This document shows positions 35,964 through 44,642 of a stretch of DNA of 64,000 nucleotides, piece by piece. The position numbers and the translations under genes are program-made. Position 1 is the first letter of the stretch, and every line of letters starts with the position of its first letter. The notes under the pieces are model-generated. The model was not told where the DNA came from, made no database searches, and worked only from the letters and a program-made list of their open reading frames with translations. This DNA comes from Sandaracinobacteroides sp039808025 (GTDB lineage: Bacteria > Pseudomonadota > Alphaproteobacteria > Sphingomonadales > Sphingomonadaceae). The stretch spans positions 12,168-76,167 of the forward strand of contig JBDHSK010000011.1 in assembly GCA_039808025.1 (NCBI GenBank). The letters are read 5' to 3'.

Positions 35964-37109
35964 ATGACCCATTGGCGCGCCGGTTGGCGACTATTGATGG
36001 CATGGCTGACCAGTGCCTGCCTGTTGCCGGGAATGGCGGGGCTGCTTCTGGCAGGCCCGCTGCGTGCAGAAACTGCGGCCCCTGTCGCGATCGTGTTCGA
36101 TACCGACATGTATGGCGATATCGACGACGCCCTGGCGCTTGCGGCCCTGCATGCCCTTGCCGACCGGGCAGAGGCAAGGATTGCCGCCGTCACGCTCAGC
36201 ACGGGCGGTAGCTGGCCGGCCGCCTTCGTCAGGGCCGTAAATCGTTATTATGGCCGTGATATCATTCCGGTAGGTGTGGTAACGGGTGGCGTGACAGAGG
36301 AATCGACACGCGCCACCTTTACCCAACGCGGGTGGCAGGCATGGCTGCCGTCACCTGATGGCATTAATTACACGCAGGAATCAGCCCGGCAGGCCGGAGA
36401 AGTACCCAGACCGGCCGACGACGCTGTCAGGGTTCTGCGCCAGGTGCTGGCGGCTGCACCAGACCATGCTGTCGTGGTGGTGCAGGCAGGGTTTGGAACC
36501 AATCTGGCACGACTGCTTGAATCAGCACCTGATTCGTTCAGCCCGCTAGACGGTCGTGCTCTGGTGGCTTCCAAGGTGCGGCTTCTGGTGATGATGGCCG
36601 GCAATTTTGCCAAGGTCGGCACGGAAGGTGGTGCTGCAAGCCAGCCGGAGTTCAACCTGCTGATGGATGTGCCATCGGCACAATCCGTAGTGACGCAATG
36701 GCCAACCCGGATCGTGTTCAGTGGCTATGAAATCGGCGCAAAGGTCAGGTTTCCGCAGCGACTGGCCGAGCGTGGCTTTGCCGCCATGCCCGGCAACCCG
36801 GTGGCCGTGGCCTATCATCATGCATTGACACAATATCTCCGGGCATCGGGGCACCCGGAAAAACCTCACGATCACGCCACATTCGATATCACGGCGGTAC
36901 TGCACGCCGTGCGCCCGGATGACGGATATTTCTCTCTGTCGGCGCCCGGAACGGTTTCGGTGATGGCCGATGGCAGCAGCCGGTTCAGCGCCGGGGGTGC
37001 GGGCCGGCACCAGTTCCTGCAATTGCCGGATGACCAGAAGCTGCGGCTTCAGGAAGCCATCAGCCTGCTGGTTACCCAGCCACCAGCCCGCCGTCTCTCT
37101 GGCCGATAA
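35964..37109 (+). CDS. exported nucleoside hydrolase
   Basis: 381 residues from ATG 35964, with GGAGGAAA upstream. A signal peptide covers about 1-34 (MAWLTSACLLPGMAGLLLAG, cleavage near LRAET). The calcium-binding motif appears as FDTDMYGDIDDALAL near residue 42 (family DTDxGxDDDxAL-like). Further conserved regions are VRLLVMMAGNFA and a distal FDITAVLHAVRPD near 310. Such enzymes cleave the N-glycosidic bond of nucleosides. Export suggests it acts in the periplasm or outside, freeing bases or ribose from nucleosides brought in through the preceding receptor. That coupling is inference. Confidence 0.88.
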   Translation: MTHWRAGWRLLMAWLTSACLLPGMAGLLLAGPLRAETAAPVAIVFDTDMYGDIDDALALAALHALADRAEARIAAVTLSTGGSWPAAFVRAVNRYYGRDIIPVGVVTGGVTEESTRATFTQRGWQAWLPSPDGINYTQESARQAGEVPRPADDAVRVLRQVLAAAPDHAVVVVQAGFGTNLARLLESAPDSFSPLDGRALVASKVRLLVMMAGNFAKVGTEGGAASQPEFNLLMDVPSAQSVVTQWPTRIVFSGYEIGAKVRFPQRLAERGFAAMPGNPVAVAYHHALTQYLRASGHPEKPHDHATFDITAVLHAVRPDDGYFSLSAPGTVSVMADGSSRFSAGGAGRHQFLQLPDDQKLRLQEAISLLVTQPPARRLSGR

Positions 37110-37194
37110 GAACAGAGAGATTCGGCCATATGATCAGGCCGTGCTTCCGCGTGCCATGATCATGCTGGCCGGCGGCTGAATCCCGGGATGTGTT

Positions 37195-37902
37195 TCAGGC
37201 GCATGATAGTGCGGATTTCCGGCGTTTGTTGCGAACAACTCCGCCTGCCAGGCCAAAGCCTGCTATCATCATTACCCAGGAAGCGGGTTCGGGCACGGGA
37301 ATGACGACCGATTGCTTGCCGAGATGGATATCATCAACAGCAAAATCATTGCCGGCTCGAACAGTGTTGGCATTCACCAATCTGACAACAGCCGTAGATG
37401 CAGAGCCACTGTTGAAGTTGCTGGATAGGCCGATCCACTGGCCAACCGGGTTTTCCGGCACACCAAGTGTGACCAGATCGGAAAAGGCTCCGCCATCGAG
37501 AGAGACGCTGAACGTCAGCAGAGGCGGGTTGACCCCCCCGCCGGAACAACAGACATTGGCCACGAAGGCTTCGAAGAAGTAGTTTGTATTGGAATCGATG
37601 GCGATGGAACCGGAGTTCCAGACGACATCACCAGCATTCGGTGAACCGTTTACCACCATCATCAGGCCGCTTCCTGAAGTGTGGTCACCAATCGACACGA
37701 AATTGCCGTTCCATGGCCAAGGGTCAGATCGAACTGTATACTGGCCTTCGTCGTTATTACTAGCAGGTGAGTATAAATAGTCTGACGTAAATCCACTGTT
37801 TCCAGATTCGAAATCACCATTTGTGATCAGGTTGGCGGCTTGGGCAATTTCAGGCATTGCCAATACAGCAGCTGCTGCCAGAAAACGTGATATACGCTTC
37901 AT
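37195..37902 (-). CDS. PEPxxW-CTERM surface protein
   Basis: 235 residues from ATG 37902, which has GGGAGGAAG in front. A signal peptide ends in EIAQAA. The middle is a beta-sandwich-like domain starting NLITNGDFESGNSGFTS, as in many exported PEP-CTERM proteins, with a CCSGGG pair. The C-terminus is a sorting signal: VPEPASW followed by a hydrophobic helix (MMIAGFGLAGGVV) and a basic NKRRK. In PEP-CTERM systems an exosortase cleaves at this signal during export; none is in this window. It lies convergent with the nucleoside hydrolase. The gene is less GC-rich than its neighbours. Confidence 0.92.
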   Translation of the reverse strand: MKRISRFLAAAAVLAMPEIAQAANLITNGDFESGNSGFTSDYLYSPASNNDEGQYTVRSDPWPWNGNFVSIGDHTSGSGLMMVVNGSPNAGDVVWNSGSIAIDSNTNYFFEAFVANVCCSGGGVNPPLLTFSVSLDGGAFSDLVTLGVPENPVGQWIGLSSNFNSGSASTAVVRLVNANTVRAGNDFAVDDIHLGKQSVVIPVPEPASWVMMIAGFGLAGGVVRNKRRKSALSCA

Positions 37903-38177
37903 GGCTTCCTCCCTTGTTAATTCCAGCACTCTGGGGCTGAAGGCTGTTTTTACCATGCCTTCCTTTCCTGTTCAACACATTGTGTTTCATGCGTTGGGAC
38001 AGGATTCGGAGATGTGCGGCAGAATCAGGATCCTGTCCGGTGACTCTTGCTGGCTCGTCTGATTGCCGGGCGTGTATGGAATGTGGTTTCCCCGGTATCG
38101 GAGTTACTGCGGGCCAGCGCAATGCAGTTTCTGGGCCGAGGAGTTCACTATGGCCTGCATGTCCGTGAACCATATGA

Positions 38178-38251
38178 TGGAGCGGGTAGCGGGAATCGAA
38201 CCCGCATATTCAGCTTGGAAGGCTGCTGCACTACCATTGTGCTATACCCGC
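38178..38251 (-). tRNA. tRNA-Gly (anticodon TCC)
   Basis: Read on the minus strand, the sequence starts GCGGGTATAGC and ends GCTACCCGCTCCA. The acceptor stem pairs GCGGGTA with the 3' side, the anticodon loop is CTTCCAA, and the T arm has GGTTCGATTCC. CCA is encoded at 38178-38180. Total length with CCA is 74 bases. Confidence 0.96.
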
Positions 38252-38282
38252 GCGCTGCTGAGTGGCAGGCCCCGGTGCCGGG

Positions 38283-38368
38283 TGGTGGAGGGGGTTGGAT
38301 TCGAACCAACGTACGGAAAACCGGGCAGATTTACAGTCTGCTGCCTTTAACCACTCGGCCACCCCTCC
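38283..38368 (-). tRNA. tRNA-Tyr (anticodon GTA)
   Basis: On the minus strand it starts GGAGGGGTGGCCGAGTGG and carries the anticodon loop CTGTAAA, a long variable arm (class II shape) and GGTTCGAATCC in the T arm. CCA is encoded at 38283-38285. Length is 86 bases with CCA. It lies 31 bases upstream of tRNA-Gly, so both are probably one transcript. Confidence 0.96.
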
Positions 38369-38461
38369 GTTCCCGGACCGGGACGCGGCAAATGGCCAAT
38401 GGACAGGCACTTGTCAACCTCTGAGCGCACAGCCATCAGGATGGCAGTGCAAAGCGGGGGG

Positions 38462-39502
38462 ATGATGGCAAGATTGCTAGTGTGGCTGGTGGCGGCGGTT
38501 ACCGGGTTGGTTGCGGCGGTGTTCATCGCTTTCATGGTCAGCCCCGAACCCGGCGTATGGGTGATCAGCAGGATTTTTGCACGCGGTGATGCCCGAACCA
38601 TCGAACGCACAGCGCCTTTTGTGCCGCCCGGGGTGATTGCCCGGCAGGATATTGCTTATGGAACGGGGGCTGACGAGCGGCTCGACCTGTTTCTTCCCCC
38701 GGTTGGCGTTCCCCGCCGCAGCCCCGTGATCGTGTGGGTGCATGGGGGCGGATTTGTGACCGGTAGCAAGGAAAGCGTTGCCAACTGGCTGAAGCTGGTG
38801 GCGGCAGCGGGTTACCCGGTGGTGTCGGTGGAATATACCCGTGGTGCCAGCCGCGCCTACCCGCTTCCGGTGCGGCAGTTGCAGGCGGCCCTTGCCTTTC
38901 TGCAGGCCAATCAGGCCAGGCTTGGTGTCGATGGCAGCCGAATTGTCCTGGGTGGCGATTCGGCCGGGGCCCACATTGCCGCCCAGGCGGCGCTGTCGGT
39001 GACCAACCCTGCCTATGCCCGAGGCCTTGGGGTCAAGCCTGCCATTACAGCTGACCAGTTGAAGGGCATGTTGCTGGCCTCGGGGCTCTATGACGTTCCC
39101 GACCTGGCGGCGGCAGGGTGGATTCGGCCATTGGTGCGGGCCATGTTCTGGGGCTACACCGGTTACCGGAACTTGTCGGATGCCCCCGGACACAGATATT
39201 TTTCCATTCCAGACAATGTGGGGGCATCCTTCCCGCCCAGCTTCATTACCGGTGGCAACGGCGATGCCCTGACCGTTCAGGGAAAGAAGCTGGCCAACGC
39301 GCTGCGCCGGTCGGGTGTTGTCGTCGATACCCTGTTTTTCGACGACAATCACATGCCGCTGCAACCGCATGAATTTCAGTTTGCCCTCGATACACCGGAA
39401 GGCAAACTGGCTTTTCAGCGCATGATGGCGTTTATCGGCAGCCTGAGCAGCCCCGATCAGGGAAGCGCCAGCCGCCAGACCGGGGACGCCAGCGTTTCGT
39501 GA
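38462..39502 (+). CDS. alpha/beta hydrolase, acetyl esterase/BD-FAE-like
   Basis: About 346 residues. ATG 38462 follows a GGGGGG ribosome site; ATG 38465 is equally possible. A single hydrophobic helix near the N-terminus (LLVWLVAAVTGLVAAVFIAF) anchors or exports it. The oxyanion-hole motif is VWVHGGGFVTGS and the nucleophile elbow is GGDSAGAHIAAQA (GxSxG). An Asp in GGNGDALTV and a His in FFDDNHMPLQPHEF complete a likely triad. It is probably an envelope-located carboxylesterase. The gene begins about 90 bases after the tRNA-Tyr 5' end in the opposite direction. Confidence 0.88.
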   Translation: MMARLLVWLVAAVTGLVAAVFIAFMVSPEPGVWVISRIFARGDARTIERTAPFVPPGVIARQDIAYGTGADERLDLFLPPVGVPRRSPVIVWVHGGGFVTGSKESVANWLKLVAAAGYPVVSVEYTRGASRAYPLPVRQLQAALAFLQANQARLGVDGSRIVLGGDSAGAHIAAQAALSVTNPAYARGLGVKPAITADQLKGMLLASGLYDVPDLAAAGWIRPLVRAMFWGYTGYRNLSDAPGHRYFSIPDNVGASFPPSFITGGNGDALTVQGKKLANALRRSGVVVDTLFFDDNHMPLQPHEFQFALDTPEGKLAFQRMMAFIGSLSSPDQGSASRQTGDASVS

Positions 39503-39538
39503 AGGCTGCGTGATCAGTGGATTCCATTTGATGGAGAC

Positions 39539-40312
39539 ATGTTCTATCGGCCGCTGATGGGACGCAGACCGCACAGACGCCACGGTACGGCCAACCGGCC
39601 AGATCCGAACCGCCCGCGCTTTTATGGGCGCCACGCCGTTTATGCAGCGCTCGACAACCCGGCGCGCCGCCTGAGGAAACTGTACGGCACCCACGAGGAA
39701 CTGGCGAAGATCGTCATTCCCGATGGCTTGCCGGTGCAATATGGCGATGCCCATGATCTGGCGCGGCTGGTGCCGGCCGATGCCCCGCATCAGGGGCTGG
39801 TGCTTGAGGTGGAGCCGCTGGAGGAGATCTGGCTGGACGACGTACTTGCTGATCCGCAGGCCGGGGCGCCGCTGATGGTGCTTGACCAGGTGACCGACCC
39901 GCACAATGTCGGCGCCATCATCCGTTCAGCTGCTGCCTTCGGAGCCCGGGCCCTTGTCACCCAGGATCGCCACAGCCCCCCCGAATCAGGGGCGCTGGCA
40001 CGTGCGGCTTCGGGGGCGCTTGAGGCGCTGCCGTGGGTGCGGGTGGTGAACCTTGCCCGTGCACTGGACGACATGGCAGAGGCGGGATTCTGGCGGGTAG
40101 GACTGGCGGGCGAGGCGAGCCAGACACTCGATTTGGCGCTGGGGGCGGGGCCGGTTGCACTGGTGATGGGGGCCGAAGGTGACGGGTTGCGCCACAACAG
40201 CCGGGAGCATTGCGACGTGCTGGCGCGATTGCCGATCACCCGCGCCGTGGAAAGCCTGAATGTCTCGAACGCGGCAGCGATTGCCCTTTATGCAGTAACC
40301 ACCCGAAGCTGA
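39539..40312 (+). CDS. rlmB: 23S rRNA 2'-O-methyltransferase, SpoU/TrmH family (RlmB-like)
   Basis: 257 residues. Arg-rich N-terminus, an L30e-like substrate domain (FYGRHAVYAALDNPARRLRK, near 28-48), then the SPOUT catalytic domain: VLDQVTDPHNVGAIIRSAAA (motif 1), VALVMGAEGDGLRHN (motif 2) and LPITRAVESLNVSNAAAIAL (motif 3, knot). The enzyme methylates a 23S rRNA ribose using SAM. Assignment to RlmB rather than a tRNA-directed paralogue rests on the N-terminal domain. It converges with def (six-base gap). Confidence 0.9.
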   Translation: MFYRPLMGRRPHRRHGTANRPDPNRPRFYGRHAVYAALDNPARRLRKLYGTHEELAKIVIPDGLPVQYGDAHDLARLVPADAPHQGLVLEVEPLEEIWLDDVLADPQAGAPLMVLDQVTDPHNVGAIIRSAAAFGARALVTQDRHSPPESGALARAASGALEALPWVRVVNLARALDDMAEAGFWRVGLAGEASQTLDLALGAGPVALVMGAEGDGLRHNSREHCDVLARLPITRAVESLNVSNAAAIALYAVTTRS

Positions 40313-40317
40313 GGCGT

Positions 40318-40857
40318 TCAGGCGGCCTTGCGGCGGCTGATACGCGCCTTTTCCAGTTTTTTCAGCAGCATCTCACGCTTCAGGCGCGACAGATGGTCGA
40401 TGAACAGGATGCCGTTCAGATGGTCCATCTCGTGCTGGAGGCAGGTGGCGGTCAGCCCGTCGAGCAGGGCATCGTGGGGCGTGCCCTGTTCATCGAGCCA
40501 GCGCGCGCGGATGGTAGCCGGACGTTCGACATCGGCGAACTGTTCAGGAACCGACAGGCAGCCTTCCTGATAGACATGCATCTCGGCCGACGGGTCGTAC
40601 AGTTCGGGGTTGATGAAGACGCGCGGGTTGCGGGTGGGCTTGCCATCGGCATCTTCGGGGCCGTCTTCCAGGTCCATCACCAGTACCCGCAACGGTACGT
40701 CGACCTGAATGGCGGCAAGGCCGATTCCCGGTGCCGCGTACATGGTTTCGAACATGTCGGCGACCAGTGTGCGGATGGTATCGTCAACGGCGGCAACCGG
40801 CTCGGAAACCAGCTTGAGACGCGAGTTCGGCACTTCGATGATGGGGCGGATGGCCAT
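40318..40857 (-). CDS. def: peptide deformylase
   Basis: 179 residues. All three metal-site motifs are present: GIGLAAIQV near residue 45 (GxGLAAxQ), QEGCLSVPE near 96 (EGCLS) and QHEMDHLNGILF near 140 (HExDH). The enzyme removes the formyl group from nascent proteins using Fe2+ at the Cys-His-His site. It lies on the same strand as recR. The methionyl-tRNA formyltransferase gene, which acts in the same cycle, is just beyond recR but divergent. Confidence 0.97.
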   Translation of the reverse strand: MAIRPIIEVPNSRLKLVSEPVAAVDDTIRTLVADMFETMYAAPGIGLAAIQVDVPLRVLVMDLEDGPEDADGKPTRNPRVFINPELYDPSAEMHVYQEGCLSVPEQFADVERPATIRARWLDEQGTPHDALLDGLTATCLQHEMDHLNGILFIDHLSRLKREMLLKKLEKARISRRKAA

Positions 40858-40888
40858 GGCCTTTAGGTAGGTCGCAGAGTCTTCGTGG

Positions 40889-41485
40889 TCAAGTTACCGG
40901 GCCGCGCCGCCTTAGCGCCTGCAACAGCGTCCCTTCATCGAGATAGTCGAGTTCGCCGCCTACCGGCACGCCATGGGCAAGTTGCGACACCAGCACCCCG
41001 GAATCGGCAAGACGGGCGGCGACGAAATGGGCAGTGGTCTGCCCTTCGAGGGTGGCGTTCATGGCCAGGACAACTTCGGTAACGGCAGGCGGGCCGGGCA
41101 GGCGGGCCACCAGGCTTTCCACTTCCAGCTTGTCGGGGCCGACGCCATCGAAGGCCGACAGCATCCCCCCCAGCACATGGTAGCGGCCGCGAAACAGGTG
41201 TCCGCGCTCCAGCGCCCACAGGTCGGCGACATCGGCTACCACGCAGATCATCGTCGGGTCTCGGCGTGGATCGGTGCAGATGCGGCATGGCTGCGTGGTA
41301 TCGAGGTTGCCGCAGATGTGACACTTCACCAGCGTGGAATCGACCTGTTGCAGTGCAGCAACAAGCGGTTTCAGAACGGTTTCCCGGTTTTTCATCAGGT
41401 AGAGCACGACGCGCCGCGCCGAACGCGGCCCGAGGCCGGGCAGGCGGGCGACCAGTGCAGTCAATTGCGGAAGGGCTTCATCCAT
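40889..41485 (-). CDS. recR: recombination protein RecR
   Basis: 198 residues from ATG 41485; in-frame ATGs at 41503 and 41518 exist, but they overlap fmt and lengthen the usual N-terminus. A helix-hairpin-helix region (VARLPGLGPRSARRVVLYLM) is followed by the zinc finger CHICGNLDTTQPCRIC near residue 55. The Toprim domain follows (ICVVADVADLWALERGHLF, AMNATLEGQTTAHFV). With RecF and RecO it loads RecA at gaps. The gene is divergent from fmt and precedes def. Confidence 0.96.
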   Translation of the reverse strand: MDEALPQLTALVARLPGLGPRSARRVVLYLMKNRETVLKPLVAALQQVDSTLVKCHICGNLDTTQPCRICTDPRRDPTMICVVADVADLWALERGHLFRGRYHVLGGMLSAFDGVGPDKLEVESLVARLPGPPAVTEVVLAMNATLEGQTTAHFVAARLADSGVLVSQLAHGVPVGGELDYLDEGTLLQALRRRGPVT

Positions 41486-41501
41486 AATAGGGGCATGTGC
41501 C

Positions 41502-42395
41502 ATGCGCCTTGCCTTCATGGGAACCCCCGAGTTCGCAGTCGTCGCCCTGAAGCGGCTGGCGGCGGCCGGTCACGACATCGTTGCGGTTTATACCCAGCCG
41601 CCACGCCCAGCCAATCGCGGCCGGCTGACGCCATCGCCGGTACAGCTGTGCGCCGAGGCGCTGGGGATGGAGGTGCGCACGCCGCGCAGCCTGAAAGTCG
41701 CTGACGCACAGGCGGCATTTGCGGCGCTACAGCTCGATGTGGCGGTAGTGGCGGCTTATGGGCTGATCCTGCCGGTTGCGGTGCTGGAAGCGCCGCGGTT
41801 CGGATGCATCAACATCCATGCATCGTTGCTGCCGCGCTGGCGGGGGGCGGCGCCGGTGCAGCGGGCCATACTGGCCGGAGACGCGGAAACCGGCGTTGCC
41901 ATTATGCAGATGGAAGCGGGGCTGGATACCGGACCGGTGCTGGCGTCGGCGCGCGTGCCGATCACCCGGCAGACAACCGGCGAGCTGACAGCGCAACTGG
42001 CCGACCTGGGGGCTGACCATTTGCTGAGGGTGCTGGAGCAACTGCCTGTTCCGGCCGAACCGCAGCCGACAGAGGGGGTCACCTACGCCGCCAAGATCAC
42101 GAAGGCGGAAGCGCGAATCGACTGGACGAGCGATGCCGCTTCCATCGACCGGCTGGTTCGCGCCATGCAGCCAAGCCCTGGGGCATGGTTTGATAGCGGC
42201 GGGCAGCGGGTGAAGCTGATCTGCGCCGAGCCGGTGGCAGCCACGGGTTCGGCGGGCGTGTATCTGGGCGATGCCGTGGCAGGCTGCGCAGATGCCGCCC
42301 TGCGGCTGCTGGTTGTGCAGCCCGAAGGCAAGCCACGGATGGCGGCGGCCGACTGGCTGCGTGGGCGGCGGCTGGCACCTGGCGACCGGCTGTGA
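41502..42395 (+). CDS. fmt: methionyl-tRNA formyltransferase
   Basis: 297 residues. MRLAFMGTPEFAVVALKRL is the standard opening. The formyl-transfer region has NIHASLLPRWRGAAPVQRAI near residue 103 (Asn and His of the active site) and MEAGLDTGPVL with the catalytic-region Asp. A C-terminal OB-like domain follows (TYAAKITKAEARIDWT). It formylates initiator Met-tRNA. The last codons overlap truA by four bases. Confidence 0.97.
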   Translation: MRLAFMGTPEFAVVALKRLAAAGHDIVAVYTQPPRPANRGRLTPSPVQLCAEALGMEVRTPRSLKVADAQAAFAALQLDVAVVAAYGLILPVAVLEAPRFGCINIHASLLPRWRGAAPVQRAILAGDAETGVAIMQMEAGLDTGPVLASARVPITRQTTGELTAQLADLGADHLLRVLEQLPVPAEPQPTEGVTYAAKITKAEARIDWTSDAASIDRLVRAMQPSPGAWFDSGGQRVKLICAEPVAATGSAGVYLGDAVAGCADAALRLLVVQPEGKPRMAAADWLRGRRLAPGDRL

Positions 42396-43162
42396 CCACC
42401 CGCTTCCGGCTGGAGGTGGAATATGATGGCCGCCCGTTTATGGGGTGGCAGCGGCAGCCGCACGGGCCATCGGTGCAGGAGGCGCTCGAGACGGCAATTC
42501 ACGACATTACTGCCGAGACAGTGGTGGTGCAGGCTGCCGGGCGCACCGATGCCGGGGTACACGCCAGCGCCATGACCGCCCATGTCGATATTGCGCGGCC
42601 GCTGACCACGTTTCGCCTGATGGAGGCCATGAATGCGCGGTTGCGGATGAATGGCGCTGCGGTAGCCGTGCTGGCCGCCAGTATTGCGCCAGAGGGGTTT
42701 CACGCCCGTTTTTCCTGCATCGGGCGGCGCTACCGCTACCGGCTGATGGTGCGCCGCGCACCCCTTACATGGCAGCAGGGGCTGGTGTGGCGTCGCCCCA
42801 AACCGCTTGATGTGGAGGCCATGCGGGAAGCCGCCACGATGCTGGTGGGCCGTCACGACTTCACCACGTTTCGCCATGTCCATTGTCAGGCGGCGTCACC
42901 TGTGAAAACGCTCGACCGGCTGGAGGTGGTGGACGGGAAGGCCGATGGTTGCACCTGGGTGGTCGAGGCAGCAGCGCGATCGTTCCTCCATCATCAGGTA
43001 CGCTCGATGGTGGGGGCACTGGTGACGGTGGGGGAGGGCGGCTGGGCTCCGGCCGAGGTGGGACGGGCGCTGGCGGCCCGCAATCGTGCGGCACTCAGGC
43101 TGAACGCGCCGCCCGACGGATTGTGGTTTGCTGGCGCCGATTATGGCGAGACTGTCGGCTGA
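42392..43162 (+). CDS. truA: tRNA pseudouridine(38-40) synthase TruA
   Basis: 256 residues from GTG 42392, overlapping the fmt stop (GTGA). YDGRPFMGWQRQPHGPSVQE and AGRTDAGVHASAM near residue 50 are the TruA signatures, the Asp in RTDAG being catalytic. HDFTTFRHV and FLHHQVRSMVGALVTVGEG complete the fold. It modifies the anticodon stem-loop of many tRNAs. Translational coupling to fmt is implied. Confidence 0.97.
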   Translation: MTTRFRLEVEYDGRPFMGWQRQPHGPSVQEALETAIHDITAETVVVQAAGRTDAGVHASAMTAHVDIARPLTTFRLMEAMNARLRMNGAAVAVLAASIAPEGFHARFSCIGRRYRYRLMVRRAPLTWQQGLVWRRPKPLDVEAMREAATMLVGRHDFTTFRHVHCQAASPVKTLDRLEVVDGKADGCTWVVEAAARSFLHHQVRSMVGALVTVGEGGWAPAEVGRALAARNRAALRLNAPPDGLWFAGADYGETVG

Positions 43163-43180
43163 TTTTACACTCTGGCCAAT

Positions 43181-43206
43181 GGTTATCCTGTAACATACTG
43201 ATAACC
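43181..43206. promoter_or_regulatory. inverted repeat between truA and a small membrane protein gene
   Basis: GGTTATC (43181-43187) and GATAACC (43200-43206) form a perfect 7-bp dyad with a 12-base spacer in an AT-richer gap. This could be an operator for the small gene at 43265 or a weak terminator for truA. Confidence 0.35.
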
Positions 43207-43264
43207 TTAGTCGTGAAATCTGGCATGATTCGTGCATGAAACATTCAGGAATATGGATATATGG

Positions 43265-43462
43265 ATGACGGACGATCATGCCGAGCCTGAATCAGGACCA
43301 ATGACCAACCAGCCGAAAAAGGGTCTGATCAATATCATCCTCGTCTGGATGATCGGGTTGGCACTTGGCATTTCCGCCGGAGCGATCACGGCGATGCTGC
43401 TGCTTCCCGGCTCTGATGATTCGGGCGCCCAGAACAGCATTGCCGACTATTTCCGTCATTAG
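43265..43462 (+). CDS. small single-pass membrane protein, unknown
   Basis: 65 residues from ATG 43265; in-frame ATGs at 43232, 43253 and 43301 make the true start uncertain. The N-terminus is acidic and polar (TDDHAEPESGPMTNQPKKG). One transmembrane helix follows (INIILVWMIGLALGISAGAI), then a short tail ending IADYFRH. No family is recognised. The layout (polar cytoplasmic head, one helix, short outer tail) is that of a small envelope protein. It stands alone after truA and converges with a hydrolase gene. Confidence 0.5.
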   Translation: MTDDHAEPESGPMTNQPKKGLINIILVWMIGLALGISAGAITAMLLLPGSDDSGAQNSIADYFRH

Positions 43463-43502
43463 ACTGGCGCGCTCACAGGCCGCGCAACACAGGCTCTTAC
43501 CG

Positions 43503-44618
43503 CTAGCGAGGGGAATTGGCAGCCGGTGGTGACTGGGTGCGGTTCAGGAGATCGGCCAGATCCTGCTTCCAGAACATCGCCCATGTGTGGGTGGAATGCC
43601 CCCGGGTTTCAGCAGTTTCCGGGATCAGGATGAAGCGGGCATTGGGCATTTTCGTCACTTCGCGTTCGGCAATTCCGAGATCGGGCGGGTTGATGAAATC
43701 ATCGGCCGAGTTGATCCAGGTGACTGGCACGGTGATGCGGGCCAGTAAGGGCGCCGGGTTGTAGTTGCGGCTGGAATCGAGACGATAGATCACATCATTG
43801 GCATCATCGTTCATTCCGGCGCGCACCCGTTCTTCAAGGCCTTTTTCGGCAGCCTCGCGGGTGGGGGCCTCGGCCTGCATCCGCAGAGGCGCTGAGCCGG
43901 CAATCACCCCCAGCACCGCCGCTGTGCGCAGCCCGCCCATTGGCTGGGAGGTGTAGTTGCCGTTGTTCCACAGCGGGTCGGCCTTGATGGCGTCGATCGA
44001 CATCTTGCGCCACATGCGGTTGCGGCCGGCAATCTCGACCGGCAGGCAGGCGGTTGGAAACAGGGCGGTTGCAAAGCCGGGGTGGGTGGCGCCCCACACG
44101 AAACTGTGCATACACCCCATCGAGGTGCCGCCCAGCAGCCGAAGATGATCAACCCCCAGATGCTCCTGCAGCAGACGCCGCTGCGCTTCCACCATGTCGG
44201 AGTAATCATATTTCGGGAAGGCCATGCGGAGGCCATCGGAAGGCTTGCTGCTGCCGCCATGGCCGATCGAATCGGGGAGGATGATCCAGTACCGGCTGAT
44301 GTCGAGCGGCTTGCCCGGCCCGAACAGTTCATCAGCAAACTGCGGGCGCAGGAACTGGGCGCCGGTTCCGCCGGTGCCATGCAGGAACATGACGGCGTTG
44401 ATGATGCGACCCCGGCTGTCGCGCTGCGGCCTGCCAAGCGTGCGGTAGTGAATCCGCAGCTCTGGCAGGGTTTCGCCGGTGTGGAAGCGGAAGTTCTTCA
44501 ATGTGGCGTCGCCCTCGGTCACCGGCCACGCCGAGGAGACCTGGGCGGCAAGCGGCGCCGGGGCCAGTGGTGCGGTGGCAAGCAGCAGGACGGCAGCGGC
44601 TATCATGCGCATGGTCAT
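43503..44618 (-). CDS. exported alpha/beta hydrolase of the homoserine O-acetyltransferase (MetX)-like superfamily
   Basis: 371 residues with a signal peptide (MIAAAVLLLATAPLAPAPLA, cleavage near AAQVSS). The core shows FLHGTGGTGAQFL (oxyanion region), DSIGHGGSSKPSDGLR, and the nucleophile elbow LLGGTSMGCMHSFVWG (GTSMG). An Asp lies in NSADDFINPP and a His in TRGHSTHTWAM. The order matches MetX-type hydrolases, but export and GTSMG differ from biosynthetic MetX, so it is more likely a periplasmic esterase than a methionine enzyme. It shares its strand with radC, 24 bases downstream of that gene. Confidence 0.85.
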   Translation of the reverse strand: MTMRMIAAAVLLLATAPLAPAPLAAQVSSAWPVTEGDATLKNFRFHTGETLPELRIHYRTLGRPQRDSRGRIINAVMFLHGTGGTGAQFLRPQFADELFGPGKPLDISRYWIILPDSIGHGGSSKPSDGLRMAFPKYDYSDMVEAQRRLLQEHLGVDHLRLLGGTSMGCMHSFVWGATHPGFATALFPTACLPVEIAGRNRMWRKMSIDAIKADPLWNNGNYTSQPMGGLRTAAVLGVIAGSAPLRMQAEAPTREAAEKGLEERVRAGMNDDANDVIYRLDSSRNYNPAPLLARITVPVTWINSADDFINPPDLGIAEREVTKMPNARFILIPETAETRGHSTHTWAMFWKQDLADLLNRTQSPPAANSPR

Positions 44619-44642
44619 TCCCTCTCCGGTTGGTCAGCGTTG

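Noticed and set aside
38178..38368. tRNA-Gly/tRNA-Tyr pair as an integration (att) site
   Set aside because: No integrase gene or direct repeat of the tRNA 3' end was seen nearby.
43503..44618. Annotation as homoserine O-acetyltransferase (metX)
   Set aside because: It has a signal peptide and a GTSMG elbow, and there is no methionine gene nearby. A secreted MetX-like hydrolase is safer.
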